NCBI GenBank assembly: GCA_963717385.1
Contig: CAVQWE010000007.1
Location: 1-64,000 of the forward strand
Direction of reading: 5' to 3'
DNA length: 64,000 nt
Source of the DNA: Sva-07 sp963717385
GTDB taxonomy: Bacteria > Actinomycetota > Acidimicrobiia > Acidimicrobiales > Ilumatobacteraceae
Of this stretch, positions 36,120-47,086 are shown one piece after another; the stretch's first letter is position 1, and each line of letters begins with the position of its first letter. The position numbers were made by a program, and so were the translations under genes. A model generated the notes under the pieces. The model did no database searches, had not been told where the DNA came from, and saw nothing but the letters and a program-made list of their open reading frames with translations.

Positions 36120-38701
36120 CAGCGATCCTTCATGCGCTTGGGGTCGGCGTTCGCCGGGTCGTCGGGCCACTGATGTTTCGGGTACCGGCCGGCCATGTCC
36201 TTCTTGACGTCAGCCCACGAACCCGCCCAGAACCCGGGAAGGTCGGCGGTGACCTGGATCGGCCGGTCGGCGGGGGAGAGCAGGTGCAGGCGAATCGGCA
36301 CGCCACCCGCAGTGGGGTGGATGGTGACGCCGAAGAGGTCTTGCACGCGCACGAATGCATCGGGCTGGTCTCCGGCGTAGTCGATGGGCACGTCGCGGCC
36401 AGATGGCAGTGTGAGGGAGGCGGGAGCGACGTCGTCGAGATCGGCGCCCTGCGGCCATGGCAGTTGGCTGCGCAGCACCATCGCCACGTCGAGTCGTTCG
36501 AGGTCGGCCCGACCCGTGGCGCCGGGGAGGTACGGCGCGAGCCACTCGTCGACCGTGGCCATCAGTTGGTCGGTCGACCAGTCCGGCCACACGTCACCGA
36601 CCGTTCGGTGGAGGAAGCTCACCCGATCGCGAAGAGACGTGGCCGCTGCTGTCCACCGCAGTACACCGAGCTGGGTTGCCCGCACCTGCTTCATCAACGC
36701 AGCCATCGTGGCATCGCCTGGCCCTGGCACGCCGAGGTGTTTGCCGAGCTGGATCGATCCGAGTCGTCGTTCGACCGTCTCGACCAGATTGTCGCGGCCA
36801 GTGTCCCAGTCGATGCTTCGGCGCTCGACGATGTCGACGCCGAACTCGGCGATCACCGCGTCGGCGTCCACGGTCGCAGCCAGCCTGATTCGTGCCCGGT
36901 CGCGGCGCCCGTCGAGGTCGGCGGCCACCACGAACTCCTCGTCGGCCAGTGAGTCGTCCTCGGGAAGCCACGCCGCCGCACCCGAGCGGAGTTGGAACTG
37001 GCCGGGTCGGCGTCGGGCAGCGAGGCGGTCGGGGTAACCGAGCAGCAGCACCGCACCCGCCCGGTCGGCGTCGACGGTGTCGAGGTCGAACCGGATCCTC
37101 GCCCTTCGTGCGAGGTCGGCGGCGCGTTCGCGAAGTCGATGCACCGCACCGCGGTCGGCGGCGTCATGGCCGCGTCGGCCGGTCAGTGCGCCGATGCGCA
37201 GTGCGAGGTCGGCCGGGAGATCGTCGGGGCGGCCGCGGAAGATGTCGCGTTCCTCCACCAGCGTGGCGATCACGCACGCCAACGACGACTGGTCGACGGC
37301 GACCATGCGGGCGAGACGAGGGTGAACCGGGAGGCCGAGCATGCTGCGACCGAGCGGGGTGATCGACCCGGCGTCGTCGATCGCGTGAAGGCCGGCGAGC
37401 AGCTCACGGGCCTGCGCGAGGGCCCCCGCAGGAGGCGCGTCGATGAAGCGCAGATCGTCGCCGCCACCCCATGCCGCGAGTTCGAGCGCGAACCCGGCGA
37501 GGTCGGCTTGGGCGATCTCGGGCGAGCGGTGCTTGGCTCGGGTGCCATGCTCGATCTTGCTCCACAAGCGGTACGCCGCCCCCGGTTCTGTTCGCCCGGC
37601 TCGTCCCGCTCGTTGTTCGGCCGACGCCCGACTGGTGGCCACGGTGGTGAGCCGGGTCATCGCTGTTCGGGCGTCGAAGCGCGGCTCGCGGGCGAGTCCG
37701 CTGTCGACCACGATCCGCACGCCGTCGACGGTGAGCGACGTCTCGGCGATGTCGGTCGACAGCACGATCCTGCGGCGTCCGGGCCGGGAGGGCGCCAACG
37801 CTGCGTCCTGCTCGGCCAGCGACAAAGCGCCGGCGAGCGGGAACACGTCGACGTCGGACCCGACGGTGTCGCGCAGCAGGTTCTCGGTGCGTCGGATCTC
37901 GCCGATCCCGGGAAGGAACACCAGCACGTCACCGATCTGTTCGCGCAGCGCCCGCTGCACTGCTGCGACGACGTCCGGCTCGATCCGGTTCCCGCCGCTC
38001 GGTCCAGGGCGAGCAGGTCGACCACCACGTCGGGGCGCTGACCCGCGTCCGCTGCCGGCGGGCGATCGGGGCATCCAGTGCATGTCGATGTCGAACATGC
38101 GTCCTTCGCTCGTCACCACCGGCGCCCCGAGGAGCGTGGTCAGGCCGTCGACATCGGGGGTGGCCGACATTGCCAGCAGTCGAAGATCCGGTCGGATGGT
38201 CGCGGCCACATCGAGCGCGAGCGCCAGTCCGAGGTCGGTGGTCAGGTTGCGCTCATGTACCTCGTCGAAGATCACGATCCCGACGCCCAGCAGCTCCGGG
38301 TCGTTCTGGAGGCGCCGGGTGAGTACCCCCTCGGTGACGACTTCGATGCGTGTGTCGACACCGATGTGGCGCTCGTCGCGGGTCTGGTAGCCGACGAGCC
38401 CGCCGACGCTGGTTCCCGTGGTGTCGGCCATTCGGCGTGCAGCTGCACGCGTGGCCAGGCGGCGTGGCTCGAGCATCACGATCCGTTGACCGGCAAGCCA
38501 CGCTTCGTCGAGGAGACCGAGTGGGATCACCGTCGTCTTGCCGGCACCCGGGGGCGCGACGAGTACGGCGCGACGATGATCGGCCAGAGCGGTACGGACC
38601 GCTGGGATCGCCTCGACCACGGGGAGGTCGGGAAGCGCCGGTTGTTCGGGTGGCCCTGCGGGCACGGGGTCAGCCCAGTGCGGGTGAGCCGCGGAAGGCA
38701 C
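36119..38701 (-). CDS. hrpB: ATP-dependent RNA helicase HrpB
   Basis: This 860-aa DEAH/DEVH-box helicase has Walker A VLVAPPGAGKTTVIPL, motif Ia MLEPRRLATRAAARRMAD, DEVH in IVIFDEVHERNLTTDLGL, motif III LLAMSATPD, motif V IVLSTDIAETSLTVDGVRI and motif VI SAEQRAGRAGRTEPG. The HrpB-specific C-terminal domain ends with LSPADRPIQVTADLPGFWA and RYPKHQWPDDP, the conserved terminal signature. A Gly/Arg/Pro-rich linker lies near residue 210. In homologues it is a dispensable RNA helicase of unclear role. It overlaps the upstream thioredoxin-like gene by 32 bases. Confidence 0.94.
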   Translation of the reverse strand: MPSAAHPHWADPVPAGPPEQPALPDLPVVEAIPAVRTALADHRRAVLVAPPGAGKTTVIPLGLLDEAWLAGQRIVMLEPRRLATRAAARRMADTTGTSVGGLVGYQTRDERHIGVDTRIEVVTEGVLTRRLQNDPELLGVGIVIFDEVHERNLTTDLGLALALDVAATIRPDLRLLAMSATPDVDGLTTLLGAPVVTSEGRMFDIDMHWMPRSPAGSGRGSAPRRGGRPARPGPSGGNRIEPDVVAAVQRALREQIGDVLVFLPGIGEIRRTENLLRDTVGSDVDVFPLAGALSLAEQDAALAPSRPGRRRIVLSTDIAETSLTVDGVRIVVDSGLAREPRFDARTAMTRLTTVATSRASAEQRAGRAGRTEPGAAYRLWSKIEHGTRAKHRSPEIAQADLAGFALELAAWGGGDDLRFIDAPPAGALAQARELLAGLHAIDDAGSITPLGRSMLGLPVHPRLARMVAVDQSSLACVIATLVEERDIFRGRPDDLPADLALRIGALTGRRGHDAADRGAVHRLRERAADLARRARIRFDLDTVDADRAGAVLLLGYPDRLAARRRPGQFQLRSGAAAWLPEDDSLADEEFVVAADLDGRRDRARIRLAATVDADAVIAEFGVDIVERRSIDWDTGRDNLVETVERRLGSIQLGKHLGVPGPGDATMAALMKQVRATQLGVLRWTAAATSLRDRVSFLHRTVGDVWPDWSTDQLMATVDEWLAPYLPGATGRADLERLDVAMVLRSQLPWPQGADLDDVAPASLTLPSGRDVPIDYAGDQPDAFVRVQDLFGVTIHPTAGGVPIRLHLLSPADRPIQVTADLPGFWAGSWADVKKDMAGRYPKHQWPDDPANADPKRMKDR

Positions 38702-39215
38702 CCGGGTCGCCGGGGCCGGGCACGGGGATCGAGGTCCACCAGCAGATCTCGGCGATGGCGTCGGCCACTGCTTCCCACTCGGGCGGGTTCCAACCCTGCG
38801 CGGCAGCTGCGACGACGCCGTCGACTCGCGTGAACACGAATGCCGGCAGTTCGCTGAGGCCGGCGGCCTTCACGAATGCTCGGTCGGGGTCGCAGAACGT
38901 GAGGAACCGGTCGGCGTAGGGGCCGAGGAACGTTCGTGCGTCGGCGGCGTTGGCGGTGACGATCAGGTTGATCCGGGCGTCTGAGCCACGGAACTGCTCC
39001 AAGACCCGTGCTGCGGACTTGAGCACCCATGAGCTCTCGTTGGTGTACGGGTCGAGCACCACGGACGCCAGGTGGAAGGTGGTCAGCCACTCCATGATCG
39101 GGCGGGCAGTGCCGGTGGCGCCGTGGACCAGCGGTGTCAGGGCGAGATCAGCTGGAAGCTGTTGGCCCAGGCGTGACGGAGCCGGTGCTGCGGTGTCGGG
39201 TGTCGTGTCAGCCAC
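38670..39215 (-). CDS. Thioredoxin-like fold protein, hypothetical
   Basis: This protein of about 181 aa starts at GTG 39215 (ADTTPDTAAPAPSRL). The central segment has the strand-helix-strand order of a redoxin: HLASVVLDPYTNESSWVLK, INLIVTANAADARTFLG, FLTFCDPDRAFVKAAGLSE, then LPAFVFTRVDG. The cis-Pro position (LPAF) is kept, but no CxxC is present at the redox site, so it is probably not a disulfide reductase. The C-terminus is Pro/Gly-rich. It is the first gene of a leftward hrpB-tauE series and diverges from the eIF2B-like gene across the 37-nt palindrome. Confidence 0.6.
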   Translation of the reverse strand: MADTTPDTAAPAPSRLGQQLPADLALTPLVHGATGTARPIMEWLTTFHLASVVLDPYTNESSWVLKSAARVLEQFRGSDARINLIVTANAADARTFLGPYADRFLTFCDPDRAFVKAAGLSELPAFVFTRVDGVVAAAAQGWNPPEWEAVADAIAEICWWTSIPVPGPGDPGAFRGSPALG

Positions 39216-39258
39216 GGCCAGCGATCGTAGCGACTGCCACCCCCGATCCGGGTATCCA

Positions 39259-39295
39259 CAACTGTCACACGGTGCCGGGCCTGCTGTGACAGTTG
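39259..39295 (-). repeat. 37-nt palindromic element, copy A
   Basis: On the minus strand it begins CAACTGTCACAG and ends GTGTGACAGTTG, so the outer 10-11 bases of each arm pair. The 15-base spacer contains GGCCCGGCACC. It lies between divergent genes (starts 39215 and 39352). It matches 52640-52676 at 34 of 37 positions. Confidence 0.75.
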
Positions 39296-39351
39296 GTTCG
39301 CCGGGGGTGCACCGCACGACACGCCCGGTGGACGCGGGGTACGGTTCCGCC

Positions 39352-40164
39352 GTGCACCCGATCGAGCATCTCCGCTACGTGGCGAGGGCCCAAGGTGCCG
39401 ACCCGGCGTCGCTCGTCGAGGAGACCGCGCACGCGCTCGGCTCGTTGCACTTCGATCCATCGGGTCTGGTGGTCGCCTGTCGCCGCATCGTCGAACGGCA
39501 TCCGTTCACCGGCGCGCTGTGGTGGCTGTGCGCAAACGTCGCCACCTCGACCGAACCGTTCGAGGCGGTGTGGGAGCTGGCCGACGAGATTCGAAGCGAC
39601 CGCACGGGTGCAGAGCTGGCAGCGGTCCTTCCCGACGAAGCGGTCGTCGTCACGATCGGCGATCCCGATGTGATCGGTGACGGATTGATCCGTCGAGGCG
39701 ACATCCGGGTGCTCGCGCTCGATGCCGGCTTCACGGCGACGTCGTTCGTGCGCCGAATGGAGCGCTACGACGTCGACGCCGAACCGGTCGACGCCGGGGT
39801 CGCCGGGGCAGCCGTGCGCGCTGCTGATGTGGTGCTGGTCGAGGCGTTGGCGATCGACTCCGAGCGGGCGATCATGCCGATCGGCTCATCGACGATCGCT
39901 GCTGCGGCGGCGGCCTTCGGCACTGAGGTGTGGGTTGTTGCGGGTGTCGGTCGTCGTTTGCCGGCGGGCTTCCTCGATGCGATGGTCGCCAAGGTCGACG
40001 CGCTGCTCGCCGACACCGACGCCTGGGAGCTCGATGTCGAGGTCCTCCCGACGTCGATGTTCGCTCACGTCGTCGGCCCGAACGGCAAGGTGCCGATGGG
40101 CCCGCCAGCAATCGTCGCCGAGTGCCCGATGGCTCACGAACTCCTCCGTCCCAGTCACATCTGA
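39352..40164 (+). CDS. eIF2B-alpha/MtnA-like (NagB/RpiA/CoA-transferase-fold) protein
   Basis: This 270-aa protein starts at GTG 39352 (HPIEHLRYVARAQGADP). The helical N-terminal domain is followed by a Rossmann-like core: VVVTIGDPDVIGDGL, VLALDAGFTATSFVRRM, then AADVVLVEALAIDSERAIM and PIGSSTIAAAAAAFGTEVW. This is the eIF2B/methylthioribose-1-phosphate-isomerase-like pattern. The actinobacterial members are uncharacterised. The substrate may be a sugar phosphate or nucleotide, but the MtnA catalytic Cys is not evident. It shares a divergent promoter region with the thioredoxin-like gene. Confidence 0.65.
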   Translation: MHPIEHLRYVARAQGADPASLVEETAHALGSLHFDPSGLVVACRRIVERHPFTGALWWLCANVATSTEPFEAVWELADEIRSDRTGAELAAVLPDEAVVVTIGDPDVIGDGLIRRGDIRVLALDAGFTATSFVRRMERYDVDAEPVDAGVAGAAVRAADVVLVEALAIDSERAIMPIGSSTIAAAAAAFGTEVWVVAGVGRRLPAGFLDAMVAKVDALLADTDAWELDVEVLPTSMFAHVVGPNGKVPMGPPAIVAECPMAHELLRPSHI

Positions 40165-41068
40165 CGCCCAGGGTCGCAGGCGCGCTCGCAGTGTTCGACC
40201 GACCATCAGCGACCGCTTCGTGACGTCATCCCAGGTGTACTGGACGACCCGCTGTCCAAGGTCCCGGAGTTCGTTTCTTCGCTGAGCATCGCGTGCTCGC
40301 TCGCTCGGGCTCGAGTGACCCTTGCCCCCGGACACCTCGACGACCACGCCGAACTCGTCGAAGAGGAAATCGACTCGGGCGACGTGACGCCGATCCCGAC
40401 GGAACACCACTTGCGGACGCGGCCGCGGCTAGCCCCGCCTCTCGAACCAACTCGAGGAATCGCCGCTCGAGCAGGGTGTGCCCACCCGAATCGGTGATCA
40501 GTTCCTCGACGAGACGGCATCCCCCTCGCCCCGACCCACGAAGACCAGTGAGTCGACGTCGCAACGCCTCGGGGGAGGACAACTGCAATCGAACTGCGCT
40601 GTCGATGGCGGCTTCGATCCTGGAGGTGGGGACACCGGCGAGCGCAAGGTCGAAGATGGTTCTGGTGGCAGAGGTGGCCCGGAATCCGTCGACGGTGACG
40701 AAGTCGACAGGTCGGAGCCTGGTGGTGGTGTGCACGGCGAAGGGGAGCAACGGTGGTCGGCGCCCGCGTGCGACGGTGAACTCCACCGCACGATGGTTCG
40801 ACCGGTCGAGGCCGTGGAGCGTTGCGGCCGACTCGAATGCCACCCAACTGCGCTCGCCGAGGCACAGCAGTCCCGCCCGAAGCCGCTGGTGATGTGTGTT
40901 CGGCGCACCCTTGATGGCATACACCCGTGGCACGATTCGGCGCAGCCAGCCGTCGGCGGCGAGCCGCTGTTGGGTCCATTTCGAGATGTCGAGTGAGCGG
41001 AGTTGCTCGGTACTGATCAGGCCGTCCTGGGCGGCGGCGAGTTCGGACACGGCGTCGTGGAGCCTCAT
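40161..41068 (-). pseudogene. AbiEi/DUF559-type protein, frameshifted
   Basis: From ATG 41068 the frame reads MRLHDAVSELAAAQDGLIS, then TEQLRSLDISKWTQQRLAA and WLRRIVPRVYAIKGAP, the AbiEi-type winged helix. Near 40431 an extra base shifts the frame. The second frame carries the endonuclease-like DUF559 end, ARVDFLFDEFGVVVEVSGG with KGHSSPSERARDAQRRNEL and VVQYTWDDVTKRSLMV. That frame has no stop until 39886, inside the opposite gene. A second small error near 40170 would give a normal end at about 40161, the limit used here. It may be an orphan antitoxin-like or restriction-type gene. Confidence 0.6.
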
Positions 41069-41179
41069 GGCCACGCAGTGGGTGCCCGTCGGCCACAACC
41101 GGAACCACGTTCGTGTGACAGTGTCGACGGACCGTCCCACCCGAAGTGCGACGTGAACGGGCGGGGCGGGAGGCGGAGC

Positions 41180-41476
41180 TCAGATTCGGCGTTGCGCGGG
41201 GGGATGGCCGAGGATGTCGGTCATGATCTCGCGGGCTTCGGCTTTGCGGTCCTCGGTGACGAACACCCGTGCCATCGGCTCGCGGCTGTTCATGTACGGA
41301 TTGAGGTTGTAGTCGTCGGTGGTCACCGCCGGGACGCCTTGCGCGTTGAGCTCGTCGACGATCATCGGCGCCATCCACTGCGGCACCCACCCGGCCTCGA
41401 CGGTGCGGTCCGGGTTCGGCGGCTTGGGTTCGTGCTTGCCGAACACCCAGTGCCAGGCACTTCGAATCGTCGGCAC
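41180..41476 (-). CDS. Hypothetical protein, DUF2007-like
   Basis: This 98-aa cytosolic protein contains VEAGWVPQWMAPMIVDELN, AQGVPAVTTDDYNLNPYMN and PMARVFVTEDRKAEAREIM. The alternation (pick a substrate, strand, ED-x-x-x-A-x-x-I/M helix) resembles small DUF2007 putative signal-transducing proteins, which end in a similar VxxxDxxxAxxIL segment. The role is unknown. It diverges from the pyrimidine catabolic operon with 83 bases between starts, so the two may share a control region. Confidence 0.55.
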   Translation of the reverse strand: MPTIRSAWHWVFGKHEPKPPNPDRTVEAGWVPQWMAPMIVDELNAQGVPAVTTDDYNLNPYMNSREPMARVFVTEDRKAEAREIMTDILGHPPAQRRI

Positions 41477-41559
41477 CTATTGTCCGCCTCTCGGGGCATC
41501 AGTAGTGTCGGACCACCCACTCATCGCGCTCAACCTAGGCGCCAGATCGACGAGGTGTC

Positions 41560-42402
41560 ATGGCCAACATCATCAAAGCGGCGCTCCTGCAGACCGATTG
41601 GACCGGCGACAAGGAGTCGATGATCGTCAAGCACGAGGAGGCCGCTCGCGAAGCCGCCGCCCAGGGTGCGCAGATCATGTGTTTCCAGGAACTGTTCTAC
41701 GGCCCCTACTTCTGCCAGGTCCAGGACGCCGAGTACTACGAGTACACCGAGTACATCCCCGACGGCCCCACCACCAAGCGCTTCCAGACGCTGGCCAAGG
41801 AACTGAACATGGTGATGGTGCTGCCGATGTACGAGATCGAGCAGCCCGGCGTGTACTACAACACTGCAGCCGTGATCGACGCCGACGGCACCTACCTCGG
41901 CAAGTTCCGCAAGCAGCACATCCCGCAGGTCAAGGGTTTCTGGGAGAAGTTCTACTTCCGACCCGGCAATGGCGGGTACCCGATCTTCGACACGGCCGTC
42001 GGCAAGGTCGGCGTGTACATCTGCTACGACCGTCACTTCCCCGAGGGCTGGCGGGCGCTGGGTCTCAACGGCGCCGAGATCGTGTTCAACCCGTCTGCCA
42101 CGCACCGGGGCCTCAGCGAGTACCTGTGGTCGATCGAGCAGCCCGCCGCAGCGGTGGCGAACATGTACTACGTCGGCGCGATCAACCGGGTCGGCATCGA
42201 GCCGCTCGGCGACAACGACTTCTACGGCCAGAGCTACTTCGTCGATCCCCGGGGTCAGTACGTTGGCGACAAGGGCGACCCCTATGAGCCCGAGCTGATC
42301 ATCCGCGAGCTCGACATGGACCGCATCAAAGAAGTGCGCGACGGCTGGGCGTTCTACCGCGACCGCCGCCCCGACGCCTACGACGAACTGGTGGAATCAT
42401 GA
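41560..42402 (+). CDS. Beta-ureidopropionase / N-carbamoyl amidohydrolase (nitrilase superfamily)
   Basis: This 280-aa protein has the Glu-Lys-Cys triad of the nitrilase superfamily: E44 (MCFQELFYGPY), K118 (GKFRKQHIPQV) and C155 (VGVYICYDRHFPEGWR). FNPSATHRGLSEYLW and the terminal RDRRPDAYDEL fit the beta-ureidopropionase/N-carbamoylputrescine amidase branch. The next gene, overlapping by four bases (ATGA), is a dihydropyrimidinase. The assigned step is therefore hydrolysis of N-carbamoyl-beta-alanine to beta-alanine, CO2 and NH3. It is the first gene of a four-gene rightward operon. Confidence 0.87.
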   Translation: MANIIKAALLQTDWTGDKESMIVKHEEAAREAAAQGAQIMCFQELFYGPYFCQVQDAEYYEYTEYIPDGPTTKRFQTLAKELNMVMVLPMYEIEQPGVYYNTAAVIDADGTYLGKFRKQHIPQVKGFWEKFYFRPGNGGYPIFDTAVGKVGVYICYDRHFPEGWRALGLNGAEIVFNPSATHRGLSEYLWSIEQPAAAVANMYYVGAINRVGIEPLGDNDFYGQSYFVDPRGQYVGDKGDPYEPELIIRELDMDRIKEVRDGWAFYRDRRPDAYDELVES

Positions 42403-43814
42403 GCACGACACTGATCTCCGGCGGCACAGTCATCTCGGCGGTCGGCCGTCGCGAGGCCGACGTGCTGATCGACGGCGAGAAGATCGTTGCGATCCTCGCT
42501 CCTGGACAGGCGGCCTCGATGGGCGTGAGCCCCGACCGCACCATCGACGCCACCGACAAGTACGTCGTGCCCGGCGGCGTCGACGTCCACACCCACATGG
42601 AGTTGCCGTTCGGCGGCACCGAAGCTTCTGACACGTTCGAGACCGGCACCCGCGCCGCTGCGTGGGGCGGCGTCACAACGATCGTCGACTTCGCCGTGCA
42701 GAACACCGGTTTCAGCGTGCAGGAACGTCTCGCCGAATGGCACGAGAAGGCCGCGGGCAACTGCGCGATCGACTACGGCTTCCACCAGATCATCGGTGGT
42801 GTCGACGACGAGTCGCTGAAGGCCATGACGTACCTCGTCGACAACGAGGGCATCACCAGCTTCAAGCTGTTCATGGCGTATCCCGGCGTCCTGTACTCCG
42901 ACGACGGCCAGATACTTCGGGCGATGCAGAACGCATCGGAGTCCGGGGCGATGATCATGATGCACGCCGAGAACGGCATCGCGATCGACGTGCTCGTGGC
43001 GCAGTCGATCGCCCGTGGCGACACCGATCCCAAGTTCCACTCGCTCACTCGCCCCGCCGAACTCGAATCCGAGGCGACACACCGAGCGATCCAGCTCGCC
43101 AAGGTCGCGGGCAACGTGCCGCTCTACATCGTGCACATGTCGGCGTCCGGTGCGCTGGAGGAGGTGGCGGCCGCACAGCACGCGGGTCTCAACGTGTTCG
43201 CCGAGACGTGCCCGCAGTACCTCTACCTCACGCTGGAAGACCAACTGGCGCAGCCCGGTTTCGAGGGGGCGAAGTGGGTGTGTTCGACACCGCTGCGCAC
43301 GAAGCACGAGCACCATCAGGCCGATCTCTGGAAGGGCCTGCGGATGAACGAGCTCGCCGTCGTGTCCACCGACCACTGCCCGTTCTGTTTCAAGGACCAG
43401 AAGGAACTGGGGCTGGGTGACTTCTCCAAGATCCCCAACGGCATCGGCGGCGTCGAACACCGCATGGAGCTGATCTACCAAGGCGTCGTGCTCGGCGAGA
43501 TCAGCCTCGAGCGGTGGGTCGAGACCTGCTGCACCACTCCGGCGCGCATGTTCGGCCTGGAACACAAGGGAGTGATCGAGCCCGGCGCCGATGCAGACAT
43601 CCTGGTGTGGGATCCGAACAGGACGACCAAGATCGGCATCAACGACAAACACCACATGAACATGGACCACTCGGCCTACGAAGGCTTCGAGATCGCCGGC
43701 AAGGTCGACACGGTGATCAGCCGTGGCACCGTCGTGATCGAGAACGACACCTACGTCGGCACCAAAGGCCACGGCAAGTACATCAAGCGCGGCCTCAGCC
43801 GCTACCTCCACTGA
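42399..43814 (+). CDS. hydA: Dihydropyrimidinase
   Basis: This 471-aa amidohydrolase opens the dihydrouracil/dihydrothymine ring. The binuclear zinc ligands are all present: H64/H66 (GGVDVHTHMELPF), carboxylated K156 (ITSFKLFMAYPG), H189 (MIMMHAENG), H246 (LYIVHMSASG) and D325 (VVSTDHCPF). FCFKDQKELG and NGIGGVEHRMELIY are typical of dihydropyrimidinases and D-hydantoinases. The length is right for the family. The start overlaps the preceding ureidopropionase stop. It provides the N-carbamoyl-beta-alanine that the first gene consumes. Confidence 0.93.
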   Translation: MSTTLISGGTVISAVGRREADVLIDGEKIVAILAPGQAASMGVSPDRTIDATDKYVVPGGVDVHTHMELPFGGTEASDTFETGTRAAAWGGVTTIVDFAVQNTGFSVQERLAEWHEKAAGNCAIDYGFHQIIGGVDDESLKAMTYLVDNEGITSFKLFMAYPGVLYSDDGQILRAMQNASESGAMIMMHAENGIAIDVLVAQSIARGDTDPKFHSLTRPAELESEATHRAIQLAKVAGNVPLYIVHMSASGALEEVAAAQHAGLNVFAETCPQYLYLTLEDQLAQPGFEGAKWVCSTPLRTKHEHHQADLWKGLRMNELAVVSTDHCPFCFKDQKELGLGDFSKIPNGIGGVEHRMELIYQGVVLGEISLERWVETCCTTPARMFGLEHKGVIEPGADADILVWDPNRTTKIGINDKHHMNMDHSAYEGFEIAGKVDTVISRGTVVIENDTYVGTKGHGKYIKRGLSRYLH

Positions 43815-43848
43815 CCCCTGTTGTCATCCACCACCAAGGACACATCAC

Positions 43849-45332
<1,484 letters not shown>

Positions 45333-45333
<1 letters not shown>

Positions 45334-46349
45334 TGGACATCGGCCTGGTTCTGCAGACCACCCCGCCTGCGGCGCGGGTGGTCGATCTGGCGAAGCGGGC
45401 CGAGACCTACGGGTTCTCGCACGTCTGGACGTTCGACTCGCACATCCTCTGGGAGGAGCCCTACGTCATCTACTCCAAGATCCTCGACGAGACCCGCAAC
45501 ATCGTCGTCGGCCCGATGGTGACCAATCCAGCCACCCGCGACTGGACGGTCACGGCGTCGACCTACGCCACGCTCAACGAGATGTACGGCAACCGCACGG
45601 TCTGCGGAATCGGCCGCGGCGATTCGGCGGTGCGGGTCACCAACGGCAAGCCGACCACGTTGGCCACGATGGGCGAGTCGATCCACGTGATCCGCGAACT
45701 CGCCAACGGGCGCAGTGTCGACTACAAGGGCTCGACGATCACCCTGCCGTGGGCGTCGAAGAGCCGCCTCGAGGTGTGGGGCGCCGGCTACGGCCCCAAG
45801 GCGCTGAAGCTGATCGGCGAGACATGCGATGGGTTCATCCTGCAGCTCGCCGATGAGTCGATTGCCGAGTGGACGATCGGTGCCGTGAGAACTGCCGCGA
45901 GCGACGCCGGGCGCAATCCTGATGACATCACGATCTGTGTTGCGGCGCCCGCCTACGTCGGCGACGACGTGGCGTACATGCGTGACCAGTGCCGCTGGTT
46001 CGGCGGGATGGTCGGCAACCACGTGGCCGACATCGTCGAACGGTACGGCGAAACGGCGGCGGTCCCAGCGGCGCTCACCGACTACATCCAGGGTCGGGAG
46101 TCGTACGACTACAACCAGCACGGTCAGGCCGGCAACACCCACGCAGCGTTCGTGCCCGACGAGATCGTCGACCGGTTCTGCATCCTCGGCCCGGTCGAAG
46201 CACAGCTGGAACGACTACAGGCCCTCGCCGACCTCGGCGTCGACCAGTTCGCCATCTACCTCCAGCACGACGGCAAGGACCACACGCTCGCCCAGTACGG
46301 CGAGCACATCATCCCCGCCCTACGCGATCAGGCCCTCGCCACGACCTGA
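45333..46349 (+). CDS. LLM-class oxidoreductase in the pyrimidine operon
   Basis: This 338-aa protein begins MDIGLVLQTTPPAARVVDL. The luciferase-like TIM barrel shows TYGFSHVWTFDSHILWEEP, GIGRGDSAVRVTNGKPTTL and LEVWGAGYGPKALKLIGET. It belongs to the F420-type LLM group, and the sequence resembles subfamilies found beside hydantoinase genes. Its ATG overlaps the mmsA stop, so it is cotranscribed. No dihydropyrimidine dehydrogenase is in view. This enzyme could supply a flavin- or F420-dependent reduction or oxidation of the pyrimidine, but that is inference. Confidence 0.85.
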
Positions 46350-46367
46350 GCGGAGAACGGGTGACCC

Positions 46368-47042
46368 TCAGCCGCGCGGCCAGAGGCCGTAGACCTTCCA
46401 CCCGCGGTCGGCGAATCCGACGGCATCGGCGACCCTGGCGCTGGCGGTGTTGTCGGGCGCGTGGAGGTAGGTCGGCACCGAACCCTCGGCGAGCACGCGC
46501 CGGGCCGCTGTGGCGACCAGGCGCCGTGCGTAGCCGAGGCCTCGTGCCGCCTCGTCGGTCACGACCGAGAGTTCCTGTCCGTACTGGTCGTGGACCTTGA
46601 TGCCCACGCCGGCGATCGTTTGTCCGTCGAGGTCGTAGGCCACGAGGCGCGGTCCGTTGAACGGTCGAAGCCACTCGGGTAGATCGTCGGTCTGGTGCTC
46701 GAACCACTCGCCGAGGTCGGTGAGGTCCGGGTCGATCCGATCGGTCGTTCTGAACACACCCGCACCGAACGCAGCTGGTCCGACGCCGAGGATCTCGCCC
46801 AGATCGTTGCCGAGCCCGGGTCGAGCGAGATCGTCGCCGATCGCTTCGGTCACTGCATCGACGGCGTCAGGTGGCACCGAGATCACCACGCCGTGGCCGT
46901 CGCCGACGCCCTGAAGCGTGCGGACGGTGCCGTCCCATGTCGGTTCGAGCCGGGACTGATCGCCGACGACGTGCACCCCGGTGGCGGGTGGCGGCCACTC
47001 GCCGATCCACGATCGCAGATGCAGCGTCAGCCGGTCGGTCAC
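46368..47042 (-). CDS. GNAT-family N-acetyltransferase
   Basis: This 224-aa protein has its GNAT core in the C-terminal half. The motif-A segment is QELSVVTDEAARGLGYARR (R-G-L-G-Y-A in place of the usual Q/RxxGxG/A loop). TYLHAPDNTASARVADAVG is the motif-B helix, and the end is FADRGWKVYGLWPRG. The N-terminal half is divergent. The acyl acceptor is unknown. It converges on the pyrimidine operon with an 18-base gap and follows the aminotransferase in the same direction. Confidence 0.75.
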   Translation of the reverse strand: MTDRLTLHLRSWIGEWPPPATGVHVVGDQSRLEPTWDGTVRTLQGVGDGHGVVISVPPDAVDAVTEAIGDDLARPGLGNDLGEILGVGPAAFGAGVFRTTDRIDPDLTDLGEWFEHQTDDLPEWLRPFNGPRLVAYDLDGQTIAGVGIKVHDQYGQELSVVTDEAARGLGYARRLVATAARRVLAEGSVPTYLHAPDNTASARVADAVGFADRGWKVYGLWPRG

Positions 47043-47086
47043 CTCGGCAACCTATCGACCCGTCGTGCGTGCGTTCACGAGAACGG

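Noticed and set aside
37960..38060. Possible frameshift in hrpB where a Gly/Arg/Pro-rich stretch occurs
   Set aside because: The main frame is continuous, the segment matches a variable linker before the RIEPD-type block, and both flanks are in register.
42378..43811. 477-aa antisense frame
   Set aside because: It exactly shadows dihydropyrimidinase, whose metal ligands are all on the plus strand.
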